A stretch of DNA of 64,000 bases from Septoria linicola. Taxonomy: Eukaryota; Ascomycota; Dothideomycetes; Mycosphaerellales; Mycosphaerellaceae. The notes under the pieces were generated by a model. The model had not been told where the DNA came from. It did not search any database and saw nothing but the letters and a program-made list of their open reading frames with translations. Each line of letters begins with the position of its first letter. The stretch's first letter is position 1. The stretch covers positions 310,001 to 374,000 of the forward strand of contig CP099425.1 in the NCBI GenBank assembly GCA_024114885.1. The letters are read 5' to 3'. Made by a program: the position numbers and the translations under genes. Positions 53,782 through 64,000 of this stretch are shown here, in pieces.

Positions 53782-56267
53782 CTACACGGCGGCATCGTTG
53801 ATGTACTCACACATCAAATCCACAAAGCGACCCGTCCTATCCTCCTTGTCCTGCATAGCCGTTTGTATCGCTAGGATAATGTGTTGCACGCCCACGCCAA
53901 TGTGCTTCGATCCAGTAGTCTGCTCAATCTCTCCGATCGCTCTCTGAATATCCTGCTGCGTGAACTGTCCGGAATCTTGCATTACATGGCCTAGCTCCTG
54001 CTGGGTTTGCAGAGAAGGAATGGCAATTTGAGCTTTGAATGCCAGCTGTAATTGCTGCATGACGGTACGCTCTGAGGTTGTTGCTAGGATGAGGAGTGGT
54101 CGATTCTTTGGAGGGCGGTTCTCCATGAGACCTTTCAGAGCGGCGAGGACTGCGGAGCTGAACCGAGGGCCAACAGGAACCCAGTCGACAATGAGCTCAA
54201 TGTTGTCCAGTACCAGCACGTTCAGCGGACTCTTGTATGCGTCTGTGAAGATCTTGCTCAGATGCTGGATCTTCTGTATCTCGTTCATGCCCACCATGTC
54301 CACGGCACGGACGAGCTTGATGAATGGGAACTGTGAGTTGAGGGCGATCTGCGCTGCGAGTGCAGTCTTTCCGCTACCTCGTGGGCCGTGTAAGAGCACG
54401 GAGTGGAGTCTGGTGGTTCCGGTGCGCACTTGTTCAACGAAATCGCGACCATTCTTAAGGATTTTATCGATTTGAGGGCCGTAGTGGATGATACCGCCTT
54501 CTACGCAGTCTTCGAGAACCTCTTCGCTTACGCCAAATAAAGGCTTCACTTCATCGAGCGCGCCAAGGAAGTCAGCCATATGCAGCTGCATGTCGTTAAT
54601 ATCGTCTGAAAGAGCTGCGACCGTGCCACCCTTGATGTGTCGCTGAAGCGCGAAAGAACTGGCTGTGACAGAATTAGCATGCAATCTCTCTCCGCGGTTT
54701 GAATCGACTTGAATGTCGACTCTCAAACCTCGGCGCCGTGGCGACTCGCAGTTTTGCAGAAGCACTCGAACATACCTGATTTTACAAGACCACTAATCTC
54801 GGCACCAGAGAAATTTCGTGTCTGCCTCGCCAACTCGGCAAGGTCTACGTCGCCGCCAAGCTTCCCGTTCGTGCGCATCTTCTCAGTGTGAATCTTCAGG
54901 ATCTGTGCTCGTCCAGGCTCATCCGGTAGACTAATTTCCATGTGTACTTCGAGACGTCCAGACCGTAAGAGTGCCTCATCGATCATGTCCTTTCGATTCG
55001 TCATGCCGATAAGCAGGATATTGTTCAATTGCTCAACACCGTCCAGCTTAGAAAGCAGCTGATTGACCACGCTATCGCCAACTCCAGTGCCACCACCCGC
55101 GCCTGAGCCACGCTGCTTGCATACAGCATCAAGCTCGTCGAAAATGATGATGTGTAGCCCTGACTCATCGCCCTTCTCCTTCTGTTCCTTCTCGGCGTCT
55201 GCGAACAGCTTTCGAATGTTCTCTTCAGACTGACCAACATACTTGTTCAAGACTTCCGGTCCGTTGATAACTTTGGGTTCTCTTGCATTCAGCATCTTGC
55301 CAATTTGACGAGCGATGAGGGTCTTTCCTGTTCCTGGCGGTCCATACAGAAGTATACCTCGGACGTGCTGTATTCCGAGTTTCTCGGCCAAGCCTGGAGG
55401 GAAGATGCGAGACGCGAAAGCTCGGCGGAAAATATCACTGAACTCCTTGTCAAGACCACCAATGCCCATGTCTTCAAACTTGAAATCTGGTCGAATAACA
55501 GAGTTCGCGGCTGGCCGTCTCGTCGATCCCTTCAGCTGTAACGTCGACTTCGCATCTTTGTAGAAGTTGATTTGTGTCTCCGGTGTCAGAATACCGCGAG
55601 CCTGTGGATGCGTCTGCTGTTGTTGCTGACCTGAGCTCTTAAGGGACGCCAGATCCACCAGCTCGACCGTCTTGATCGTAAGACGCAACTTAGGTCCTCC
55701 CCTAAAGTCCAACCCAAAGCTCTGTCCTGGAGCGAAAATCTGATTCCTGAACACTTTCACCAACGCATCTGACAGCTCGTCTTGGTCAAAAGGCGGTGCT
55801 TGTTGAGGTCTTGATCCCGCGAACCCGATCTCCACGTCCATATTTCCCAAATAGCTTTGTGCTCCCTGTCGGAATGGATCGTAGAGCTCCACCTCCACGA
55901 TATCTGTCAAAGCGACCTGCATCCATGTCCGCTGAAAGTCGTTCAGACCAATCTGTCCTCGCTGTAGCTGTGGGTGCGGTCGCGCGGAGAGCACGTATTG
56001 CCCGTTGATGAGGATGTGAACGTCGCCGCCATCTCTTGAAGGTCCGATATCTTGTGAAGATACCGCGCACAAGTTGGAGAAGATCAACTCCTTCGGTGAC
56101 GAGACAGGCTGCAGCTGCATTCTGCGTGGTCCAGATGATTCGTATTTCGGCTCTCGGTCGTACCCTTGACCACCACGCTGCTCTGGAGGGGGTTGCTGTC
56201 TCACGGGTTGTCTCTGACCTGGAGGCGCCTCCTTGCGGCCGCCGAACAGCGCGTCACGATTAAACAT
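53782..56267 (-). CDS. SEC18: Sec18/NSF, AAA ATPase that recycles SNAREs
   Basis: Two exons (56267-54776 and 54662-53782), 113-nt intron, 790 aa. Disordered Gln/Pro/Arg leader, then the N domain with LIFSNLCAVS and ILINGQYVLSARPHP. D1 has Walker A GPPGTGKT (~308), Walker B IIIFDELDAV and the sensor SGRLEVHMEISLPDE. D2 has Walker A GPRGSGKT and a degenerate Walker B VLVLDNIELIVDW, as usual for NSF, where D2 mainly drives hexamer assembly. It disassembles cis-SNARE complexes with alpha-SNAP throughout the secretory pathway. The intron falls at the D1-D2 linker (LVKS|ASSFALQRHIKGG). Confidence 0.97.
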
Positions 56268-56849
56268 GGTAGATGTTCAGTTAAGAAGAGCGTTGTCCAG
56301 TGCTTCTCCGGTCTGAGTCTCGAGTAAATGTCGATGCAGAAGCAAAGTGGCTCAGCTTAAGTAGCGCTCTACGGAGAAAGAACACGCAGGCAAGAGCGAG
56401 GAAGAAACAAGTTGTTCAATTTACACGCATCTGCAATCTACACTTGTACGAGGACACGACGTGCACATGAAAGACAGCTCAGGCATTCAGGCACATACAC
56501 GTCATCGCCTCTCTCCCCGTGCTTCCACCTGAAGTGATTCAGCCCTGGCACCGGCGTCCGACAGTCAACATCTCAGTTTTATTGAAATCATGGAGATACT
56601 CCAGCACGCAAGTCGGGACCGTGTACGGAAGCGGCCACATATCGATATATTCAAACATGGCATCTGGAACCGTGCGCCTGACCTGTCTGCTCCGCCAACG
56701 GTGGAGTTCCGATCGCGGGGCTATTCCTCGCGGCATACTATAGCTCGATAGTTGATCATCAAACAGGTAGGTACAAGGACAAGTTTCTGTATTTCTGTGT
56801 TTCAACATCAGCCTGCCGTACCAAAGCACCCATCGGACGGTTTTCCACC
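56268..56849. promoter_or_regulatory. Divergent promoter region of SEC18 and the dehydrogenase gene
   Basis: 582 bp between divergent starts. No frame or motif supported. Confidence 0.4.
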
Positions 56850-57716
56850 ATGTCTGCCCAAAAAGTAGCATTGATCACAGCAGGAACCGCTGGCCTTGGA
56901 GCACAGATTGCGAGAGTGCTTGCACCAGACTTTCGTGTAGTAAGTCGATAGGTTCTGCTTGAACACCAGATGGCCGCTAAGTATTTGCTTTTCAGGCCAT
57001 CAACTATGCCAACAACCAATCTCGAGCAGCGACCTTGCTCGAAGAACTAGAGAAGATCCCAAGCACAACATCATCACGAGAGACTCCTCGGTTCGAGGCC
57101 TTCCAAGCAGACGTGGGCGATCGACCGTCGATTCAGAATCTTGTACAACAAACTGTGGCCAAGTTTGGACGCCTTGATCTCGTCGTGTCGAACGCTGGCT
57201 GGACGAGAATCACGAATTTTGCCAACCTAGAGGAGGGCATGATCGACGAGGACTGGGACCGGTGCTTCCTGTACAATGTCAAGTCCCACCTCTGGCTGAT
57301 GCATGCGGCCAAGGAGCATCTGGAGAAGACCGAGGGCGCATTTGTGACGACCGCCAGTATCGCAGGTGTCAAGCCTAGCGGAAGCTCTTTGCCCTACGCG
57401 GTCACAAAGGCTGCGTCGATCCATCTGTCAAAGTCACTCGCTGTAATATGTTCGCCAAAGATCCGAGTCAACAGTGTCAGTCCTGGCCTACTGTTGACAG
57501 AATGGGGCATGAAGTTCCCAGAGGCGAAGCGAGAAGCGTCGCGTAACAACACGAAGCTCAAGCGTCTGGCGACGGTCGAGGTGAGTGAGGACGGTGACTA
57601 TGGTCGAACACGACTGACTATGGTGATAGGACGTGGCGCAACAGGTTCGAGCACTTGCACTGAATCAAAGTATGACCGGACAGAATATAATTCTAGATGG
57701 CGGATTGACACTGTAG
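56850..57716 (+). CDS. Short-chain dehydrogenase/reductase
   Basis: Three exons (56850-56939, 56996-57580 and 57630-57716), introns of 56 and 49 nt, 253 aa, the classical SDR length. Rossmann NAD(P) loop TAGTAGLGAQIA (T-G-x3-G-x-G variant), cofactor motif VSNAGW, catalytic Ser in TTASIAG and the Y-x3-K pair in PYAVTKAAS. The last exon gives the C-terminal NIILDGGLTL, typical of this family. It probably reduces or oxidises a small hydroxyl/keto substrate in the cytosol; the substrate is not predictable. There is no signal peptide. Confidence 0.92.
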
Positions 57717-58179
57717 ACAAATCAATCATTGGATACCAAGCACGAACTCATGATCACGGTATGACCTTGCGGCAGCCACGTTGTTACTGAACAGGGTTCT
57801 GGCTTTGCGCGTGTGCTTCAAATCTCAGTAAACATTAGCTGCGACTAACAAAGACGTTCTGATAGAGAGTGAAAGTGACTCACAAGCAAGGCGACTGTCC
57901 TTCCTCGCCGTCGCCACATGGTCATCGGATGCAACGACGCACTGTCAAGTGTGGCTTCTTCGTGTGCGAAATTACACAATGACAGGCTGCGTTGTCCCTG
58001 CAAAGTTTGTTGCGAGTCTGTGTAACAACGGCAAGCGGACACTGGCAGATGAGAAGCAAGGAATGCAAAAGCAATCAAACTCACTTTCACCAAGCACTGT
58101 CTTCTCCTCTCGGCTCACTCACAACCTCAGACCTCACCACAACAGAGACCAAGCAGCAGTTCCGCACACATCAGACATC
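57717..58179. other. Intergenic region upstream of 6-Cys secreted gene
   Basis: 463 bp. The frame of the secreted protein is open upstream to an ATG at 57949, but that extension lacks a signal peptide and is regarded as leader sequence. Confidence 0.45.
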
Positions 58180-58749
58180 ATGCGCTCCATAATGGCATTG
58201 CCACTTGCACTCGCAGCACTGCTTCTTCAGCTAGCGATGGCCATACCTGCGATGCACGAAGACATTGCCGCTCGATCGACGCTGGAAAGCAGAGCAGAAG
58301 CCAAAATTCTGGCACCGATCGTCGTGGGATTGTACATATGCACTGGGCCAGAATGGACAGGGCAATGCGCGCATCTCAAGAACGGACCCGCCATATGCAG
58401 TAAGTGATGCGCGACGAAGACGTTTGCTCGAGCGCAGCAGCATAAACCAATGTGACTGTCCATGTTGACCGTCTTCTAGTAAACTTTGATCAAACATTCG
58501 CCGGCCAGATCACTAGCGTAGGACCCGATGCAGAAGCCAGCGGTTGCACCTTCTTCACGTAAGTTGTGTCCAGACCTTGACCTGCTTTTTCTTCTAAGCA
58601 CAGTGCTGACTGATGTTATCAGGAAACCAAACTGCGATCTAAGCGGCGAAAACATCTCTGGCACGAGAAAGCCTGGCAACTCCAACCTTGGCCTCAGTCC
58701 ATTCAATGGAAAATACGACAATGCCTTTTTCAGTTACATTTGCTACTAG
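58180..58749 (+). CDS. Small secreted protein with six Cys, effector-like
   Basis: Three exons (58180-58399, 58480-58558 and 58623-58749), introns of 80 nt (GTAAGT...GTTGACC...TCTAG) and 64 nt (GTAAGT...CTGACT...ATCAG), 141 aa, all phases consistent. Signal peptide of ~21 residues (MRSIMALPLALAALLLQLAM), a short region ending at ESR that may be a propeptide, then a mature domain with six Cys: YIC, TGQC, AIC, SGC, PNC and YIC near the C-terminus. The motif YICTGPEWTGQC and the closing aromatic YICY recall small beta-rich secreted fungal proteins. Function unknown. It lies 144 bp from the left LTR of the Copia element. Confidence 0.8.
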
Positions 58750-58888
58750 GCTTAAGCGGGGGCGTGGAAGTGGAAGGTGGAGTTTGGTTCAGATCGAGAG
58801 ACGACTCTTGCATAGCGGACGGGTCAGTCTGCCACGATGGGAAAAGTGGTGGAAGGACATTGTAATGATAGACTGAGCGGCTACATAT

Positions 58889-58893
58889 GAGCG
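58889..58893 (+). repeat. Target-site duplication, left copy
   Basis: GAGCG directly precedes the left LTR and is repeated directly after the right LTR (63586-63590). A 5-bp duplication is the expected size for Copia integration. Confidence 0.85.
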
Positions 58894-59008
58894 AGTTGAT
58901 GTGATAAGTTATTGTGAAGAAGTAACTAGCTACGGAAACCTCGAGTTGCGAATGCGTGTCGACATTCTTGGCACGCTAAAGTGCCTGAGGCATCCATACT
59001 GATCAAGT
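58894..59008 (-). repeat. LTR, left copy (3' LTR of the element)
   Basis: 115 bp, starts AGTTGATGTG and ends GATCAAGT, giving near-inverted termini. It is identical to 63471-63585 except for five positions, all G here and A there. It keeps its CA and TG dinucleotides. Confidence 0.92.
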
Positions 59009-59023
59009 CACCCCCATGTCGAC
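59009..59023 (-). other. Polypurine tract next to the 3' LTR
   Basis: Read on the minus strand, GTCGACATGGGGGTG abuts the LTR, a G-rich tract in the position where plus-strand DNA synthesis is primed. It lies in a ~120-bp internal stretch not mutated by RIP. Confidence 0.65.
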
Positions 59024-59129
59024 TGTCATGATAAACTCGTCTTGTGATTGGTTGACAGCGTAACTGCCGTGTCAGCGTGTCGCTTGTTCCGTGAATCGCT
59101 CGAAACCGGTATCAAACCTATAGGCTAAT

Positions 59130-62100
59130 TAGAGGCGTTATAATACCTCGTAATCCCTGAATTCGCTTAAATGCTGTCTATTAGTCCGAGCTGTTAAGTA
59201 AAGCGTTCGTGCTTGTTACGGTCAAGCGCCTTTATTAATCTATCTACCTTCTAATCCTCTATTATAATCTACTAGATAGTAATAGTGTCGTCTACTAACT
59301 TCTTACGAATAAAGTAGAACTTGATATCTATATACTTAGTACGAGCTTCGGCGGCTCTACTATTACGTAGCGTAATATCGATTACTAGCTAGTTATCTTT
59401 ATAGATAGTTATTAGAAACACCCTCTTATATCCTAGCTCTTTTATAGTATTACCGAGTATAACGGCTTCTTTAGTCGCGAGTACTATTTAGACGTATTCG
59501 GCTTCTATACTAGAGCAAGTAACGATTAGCTATCTACTAGACTTCTAGAGAATTAGTAAGTTACCGAGTATAAAGATAAAACCCCCTATTAATCGCCTAT
59601 TATCTACGTCGTCGGCCTAAGACGCGTTAACGTAGTATAATAGCTTATCGTTATTATCGCCGCTGAGCGTAATACTACGGCCGGTATTATAGACTAAGTA
59701 CTTTATAACGCGTATAGCTACCTCTAGGTGTTCTAGCGTAGGGTTTCCGAGATAGCGCGAGAGATAGCCTATATAGTAGGCAATATCTAGTCTTGTAATT
59801 ATAGCTGGCTATAGAAGCTTACTAATAATTGTTTAATATTACTTCTAAAGTAAAGTAGTAGCTTAGTAGCCCTCGGAAGCCTTATAGAGTCCGTGCCTCG
59901 CTTATAACGGTATATATAGTAGTAAGGAAGCCTTGATCTAGTACTTCTTACTAAGACGGTCTATATAGGTAGTCTAGCTAATAAACATAGTATTAGAGCT
60001 ACGGACAATATTCATTCCGAGATAGTAGTATACTAGTCTAAGCTCGTAGATCTTAAAGCGGTCTCTAAGTTAATCCGCTATAGTATAAAGCGTCTTAGTT
60101 ATACTAATAGCGATTATATCGTCGACATAGATAGCGATCGTAACCTCGTCGTTACGGAATACGTATATATTAGTACTAATTACTATAAAACCGATAGAAG
60201 CTATAAACTTCTTAAGTTCTTAGTACTAAAGAAGCGGCGATTACTTAAGTCCGTAGAGCGCTCTCTTAAGTAGGTAGACCTTACTATATATCTCAAAACT
60301 ATACAGTATCTAGACATAGATATTACGCTTATTAATTAGTACGTTAAGAAACGCTATAATTACGTCAAACTACTAATAATCTAAACCCTTTATTACTATC
60401 TATGTTAATAGTATATGGACTATTACCGGCTTAACTACTAGCGCGTAGGTCTCGTTATAATCAATGCCTTTACGTTATATAAAACTACGTATAACCTAGC
60501 GTACTTTATAGCGTACAATATTGCCTTAAGCGTTACGCTTAATAGCGAATACCTAGCGTCCTTATAGGACGTTATAACCTACTAGTTTATCTACTTCTTA
60601 CTATATATTGTTATCTATTAAGCTCTTTATCTCTTTAACCGCTACGGTATACTACTCCTTTGCCTATAGCGATAATATAGCTACCTTATAAGACTACGGT
60701 ATCTTGATTTCTTAACTATTACTAGCCTATATAGAGGCTATAAACGCGTAGACAGCCTCGTATAGTATACTAGTAATATAGCTATTCTATAGGTCTCGAA
60801 CGTACGCGGGTAGTCGTCTCGTATAGTTAGAGCGGCGTAGTACTAGTAGTTAGACCTCGAGTTGTTAAGAGGCGACTATTACGTCTTTAATAATATCTTT
60901 AATATTATTATTTAGTAGCTCCTCGTTATATATAGGAGCTTCTAGAATAACACGGATATCTACCTATAGCGTAGAGTCGTCTAGTTAAGTGTCGCTTACT
61001 TAATTAATTATATTTAGAAGGAAGAAGTCGCTAAATTCCTCCGTGTCGTTAATAGCTTTATTAACGAGTAAAGTGTCGGTAAACTTGACGTCCTTAGTAC
61101 GTATAATACGATTACTAATAAGTATACGATAGAGAGAGTAGTTATAATAACCTACTAATTAACCTACCTTACTACGAGCTTTAAACTTATCGCCTCGAGC
61201 TATATTATAGTCGTATATAATAGCCGTAGTGCCGTAAGCTCTTAAATAATTAAGTCTAGGCTTGTGTTACTATATAGCCGCTTATAAGGCGACAATAGCG
61301 TATAGCGTATTATTAAGCGTCTATAAGTAAGTAATATTAAGTAGGTAGACCGTAGTAGAGACTACTTCTAGCTACTACTTCTTTACGAGTCGTATAGCAA
61401 GTATAAGCTTACGCGCCTTTATACTAACAATATAGTTACTTACCTCTACGTGTCTATTCTATATTAATAAGTTTAGTACTATAACACGTAGTTAAATACC
61501 GTTATCTATAGCCTATTATAATAGCGCGTTTCTACTATACTCGCGCCCTCTATCGAGCACGTAGATTAGAATACTAAGGTTAAGTTAAGTCTAGACATAC
61601 TAACGGTGTTACTTAAAGAACATCGCTACAGATAACTTGAAGTATAATGTATAAACGTGTTAGTAGAGTGAAGTTACGTCTATAAACAGAGTATAATACT
61701 TAGAGCTATCGTAGGCTAGTATTAACACCGTAACTACGTCTATATAGACAATAGTATATATTTAAGTCGGTCTGTTACGTAGAATACGGCTATATACGCG
61801 TTAAGCGAGTACCTAGCGATATAGTAAGTAGTTAGCTATCTTACCTATACCTATAACATAGATTTAGCCGTTAGTAGCTATCTTGTCGAGTATTAATTAA
61901 TAAGGGTGACCGAGTCGGTCGTACTACTCGTTTACTATTACTAAGAGGACTCTAGGTAGAGTACGTAAGTTAGTAAGTACTGTTTAAACATTTAGCGTAT
62001 TAATCTATAAGTATAGCAAGCCGTCTTACTTTATAACGCGTGTAATAGTAACTATGTTACCGTTCCTACCTCTTATATAAAGCGTCTAAAGCTCTATTAA

Positions 62101-63458
62101 GTAATAATAACGCTTATTATAGAGTTATTCTATAGAAATTAGGTTAGCTACGAGGCCTAGTACAAATAACGCGTTTATAAACTATATATCTTATCTAGTA
62201 ATGCGTAGCTTGATCGTGTAGCGCGTAGTAGCTATAAGATAACTATTACCTGTCTTAATATAGACAGTATATAGCGTACTATTAACGATAACCGATTTAT
62301 CGTACGTTATATATATTATCGCGCTAGAATCGACTACCTAAGCGTTAGAGCTTAATACGGCTTATAAAGCGCGTACTATTAACTCGTTAAGGACAATATC
62401 GGTTAAAGCTATAAACATACGCTACGAGTCCGTAGTCGTAGTTATATTAAGTTATAAGTAGTTACTTCTAGACTATCCTTAAGTAGACTTCTTCTATTAT
62501 TACTTCTATAGACTACGACGATATTCTGCCGTTATATAACTAGTCGTCGTAATATAGTTATCGTAGTAGAGAGTAGGATTCTTGCCTTTATAGTAGTCCG
62601 CTACGATATAGCTAATCTTACTATAGTTATTATACTTCTTCGTACTTCCTAAATTCTGTTTCGTAGGCTTTACTATATTAAAAGTAGTCTCTAATCGTAT
62701 ACGTATAAACTATTTATTATTAGTAGTAGCGATAACCGACTCGAGTATAAGTTCCTTCCTATTATATAGCTATATATACTATATCTAATAGAAGGCTTCT
62801 AACGGTAGGTAATAACTAAGTAAACTAATTATCTAGTAGGCTATAAATGTATCTATAACGATAGCCTTAGTATCCTTTAGGTTATTAACCTTACGCCTGA
62901 ATTCGTTAGTAAACTTCTTAATATCCTTATCTTTAAAGTAGTATTCTAGGAACTCTTCGAAGTCGCTAAAGTCGCGTATAAAGCCCTATTAACCGTAGGT
63001 CTTTTAGAGTTACTCTCTAACCTTCTTAGAGGTTTTAAGAGTAGTAAGTATAACGCGGACGTAATTAGCGTATTATATAAGTATATATAGGCGTGCTTAT
63101 TAGTCTCTTACGACCTATTTATCTACCTTGTCTTTAAAGACTTCTTATATCTCGTCCTTGTTTTAGACGAGTAGTTTAGTACGTAATCCGTTAATATAGT
63201 AGAGTAGTTTCGTACTCTAGAGCGCTAATTTAATTAAATCTTCCTATTAGATCTAATTCTCTAACCTCTTTAGCTTGAAGCCGATAGAGGGAATAGTATT
63301 AGTAGATATAGTGCTTAATACTTAATATAGTGCCCTAGAGGGTCTTCGAGTCGCCTTATTAAAGATCTTTTAAATCGCCTACTAGAGGTCTTTAAGTCGC
63401 CTACTAGAGATCTTTTTAGTTATACTAGATAGCGCTACTCTTGCGAGCGGTAGTACGA
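59130..63458 (-). pseudogene. RIP-destroyed gag-pol of the Copia element
   Basis: Readable landmarks on the minus strand: KYNNYSKISYIVADYYKG at 62637-62584, a gag zinc knuckle with all four ligands turned to Tyr; IAIYVDDII with the reverse-transcriptase YVDD at 60129-60118; and SSIEAEYV at 59514-59491, the RNase H block, followed by a stop and LATKEAV. Frequent TAA/TAG codons fit CAA/CAG changed by RIP. It cannot encode a functional protein. Confidence 0.85.
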
Positions 63459-63469
63459 GGGCTTATAAC
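63459..63469 (-). other. Primer-binding site for initiator tRNA-Met fragment
   Basis: The minus strand reads GTTATAAGCCC just inside the 5' LTR. One G-to-A change from GTTATGAGCCC, it is complementary to the anticodon arm of initiator tRNA-Met (GGGCTCATAAC), the half-tRNA primer used by Copia and Ty5-type elements. The change is itself a TpG-to-TpA RIP event. Confidence 0.7.
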
Positions 63470-63470
63470 T

Positions 63471-63585
63471 AGTTAATATAATAAGTTATTATAAAGAAGT
63501 AACTAGCTACGGAAACCTCGAGTTGCGAATGCGTGTCGACATTCTTGGCACGCTAAAGTGCCTGAGGCATCCATACTGATCAAGT
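63471..63585 (-). repeat. LTR, right copy (5' LTR of the element)
   Basis: 115 bp, same ends as the left copy. Its five differences (positions 5, 8, 10, 21 and 23) are all TpG-to-TpA and all within the first 23 bases, the edge facing the mutated body. The outer 92 bases are identical to the left copy. Confidence 0.92.
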
Positions 63586-63590
63586 GAGCG
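63586..63590 (+). repeat. Target-site duplication, right copy
   Basis: GAGCG, matching 58889-58893, directly after the right LTR. Confidence 0.85.
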
Positions 63591-63742
63591 ATAATGGTGA
63601 AGATAATACTCACTGCACGGTGAAGGGGCTTCCAGGTCCCATCAATCACTGTCTTTCGCGTGCTTAGCGCGAAATCTACACGTCATCCTCGACCGCGTCG
63701 TGCTGCATCTTACTTTCCTTCTGATCGCATCATTTCACTTCA

Positions 63743-64000
63743 ATGAGCAATCTGTTCCAGTCGTACTTTGACACTCTCACAACAGACCGCAAATCCACCA
63801 GTCCAGCAAAGAACCAACCTCGGCAACCACGACCTCCACCAAAGAAACTCTCCAAGGCCTTCACTCGCCAACTCGCCAAAACTCTTGCAACACCCAAAAA
63901 GCCCCTCAAGAAGAAAACCACCAAGCGCAAACGGCCCCTCCCCGCCAAAATGCCAAAACGCGCCGCCGCACAGTCCTACGACAGCGACAACGGCTTCGTC
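63743..64000 (+). CDS. Partial basic protein, runs off the window
   Basis: 86 codons from ATG 63743, open to the window edge. N-terminus MSNLFQSYFDTL, then a Pro/Lys/Arg-rich disordered stretch (PRPPPKKLSK, PKKPLKKKTTKRKRPLP) with bipartite nuclear-signal-like clusters. A nuclear protein is likely, but family and length are unknown. The Copia element ends 157 bp upstream, so the insertion may affect its promoter. Confidence 0.55.
   Translation, partial: MSNLFQSYFDTLTTDRKSTSPAKNQPRQPRPPPKKLSKAFTRQLAKTLATPKKPLKKKTTKRKRPLPAKMPKRAAAQSYDSDNGFV

Larger units (their letters stand above)
58894..63585 (-). mobile_element. Copia LTR retrotransposon, structurally complete, RIP-inactivated
   Basis: 4,692 bp with 115-bp LTRs at both ends, flanked by a GAGCG duplication. 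On the minus strand the primer-binding site (63459-63469) follows the 5' LTR and a purine tract precedes the 3' LTR. Degraded coding order on the minus strand is zinc knuckle (~62.6 kb), reverse transcriptase YVDD (~60.12 kb) then RNase H (~59.5 kb), the Copia order. From about 59,130 to the inner edge of the right LTR the body has almost no CA/TG and carries many stops. The LTRs match apart from five RIP-type changes, so insertion was recent and silencing quick. It split what was roughly 300 bp of intergenic DNA. Confidence 0.93.

Noticed and set aside
63730..63948. 72-codon minus-strand frame at the right edge
   Set aside because: Antisense to the basic Lys/Arg-rich plus-strand frame, which is open to the window end with a better start context.
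1..64000. tRNA, rRNA or CRISPR features
   Set aside because: No cloverleaf with T-loop consensus, no rRNA sequence and no regularly spaced repeats were seen. The near-tRNA match at 63459 is a retrotransposon primer site.

Overview
The window is nuclear DNA of a filamentous ascomycete, most likely a Dothideomycete close to Mycosphaerellaceae (inference). The evidence is spliced genes with short introns (mostly 46-115 nt, GT...CTAAC/CTGAC...AG), fungal-only families (Zn2Cys6 factor, GH128 wall glucanase, BLI-3, small secreted Cys-rich proteins), and two AT-rich islands mutated by repeat-induced point mutation (RIP).

Layout. 1-4165 is a RIP island with the relic of a Copia retrotransposon. From 4.2 to 58.8 kb is ordinary gene-rich sequence: a divergent pair of low-complexity Cys-motif proteins (5.2-9.9 kb), a membrane protein, an 8-Cys secreted peptide (12.7 kb), a BLI-3 flavin-fold protein, EMP70/TM9, a GH128 glucanase, cullin-3, ZIM17, an RWD protein, a Zn2Cys6 regulator, DBP3, a second 8-Cys secreted protein (32.7 kb), a 57-aa intracellular Cys-rich protein, three tandem F-box-like paralogs (34.7-38.5 kb), ATG7, dCMP deaminase, an HRP1-type RNA-binding protein with a 1.25 kb intron, GYP1, two unknown proteins, SEC18/NSF, a short-chain dehydrogenase and a 6-Cys secreted protein (58.2 kb). 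From 58,894 to 63,585 lies a structurally complete minus-strand Copia LTR element: 115-bp LTRs, 5-bp target duplication, initiator-tRNA-Met primer site and purine tract, with its body destroyed by RIP and its LTRs nearly untouched. A partial basic protein gene opens at the right edge.

How the genes relate. Most are housekeeping genes in trafficking (EMP70, GYP1, SEC18), autophagy (ATG7), ubiquitin (CUL3), ribosome biogenesis (DBP3), mitochondria (ZIM17), nucleotide metabolism (DCD1) and mRNA 3'-end processing (HRP1). They do not form a pathway cluster. The accessory layer is the three small secreted Cys-rich proteins, the tandem F-box-like family and the RIP-mutated transposons. The third secreted gene sits 144 bp from a Copia LTR. 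I found no tRNA, rRNA, CRISPR array or secondary-metabolite cluster. Splice models were built by hand from consensus signals, reading frame and family conservation.
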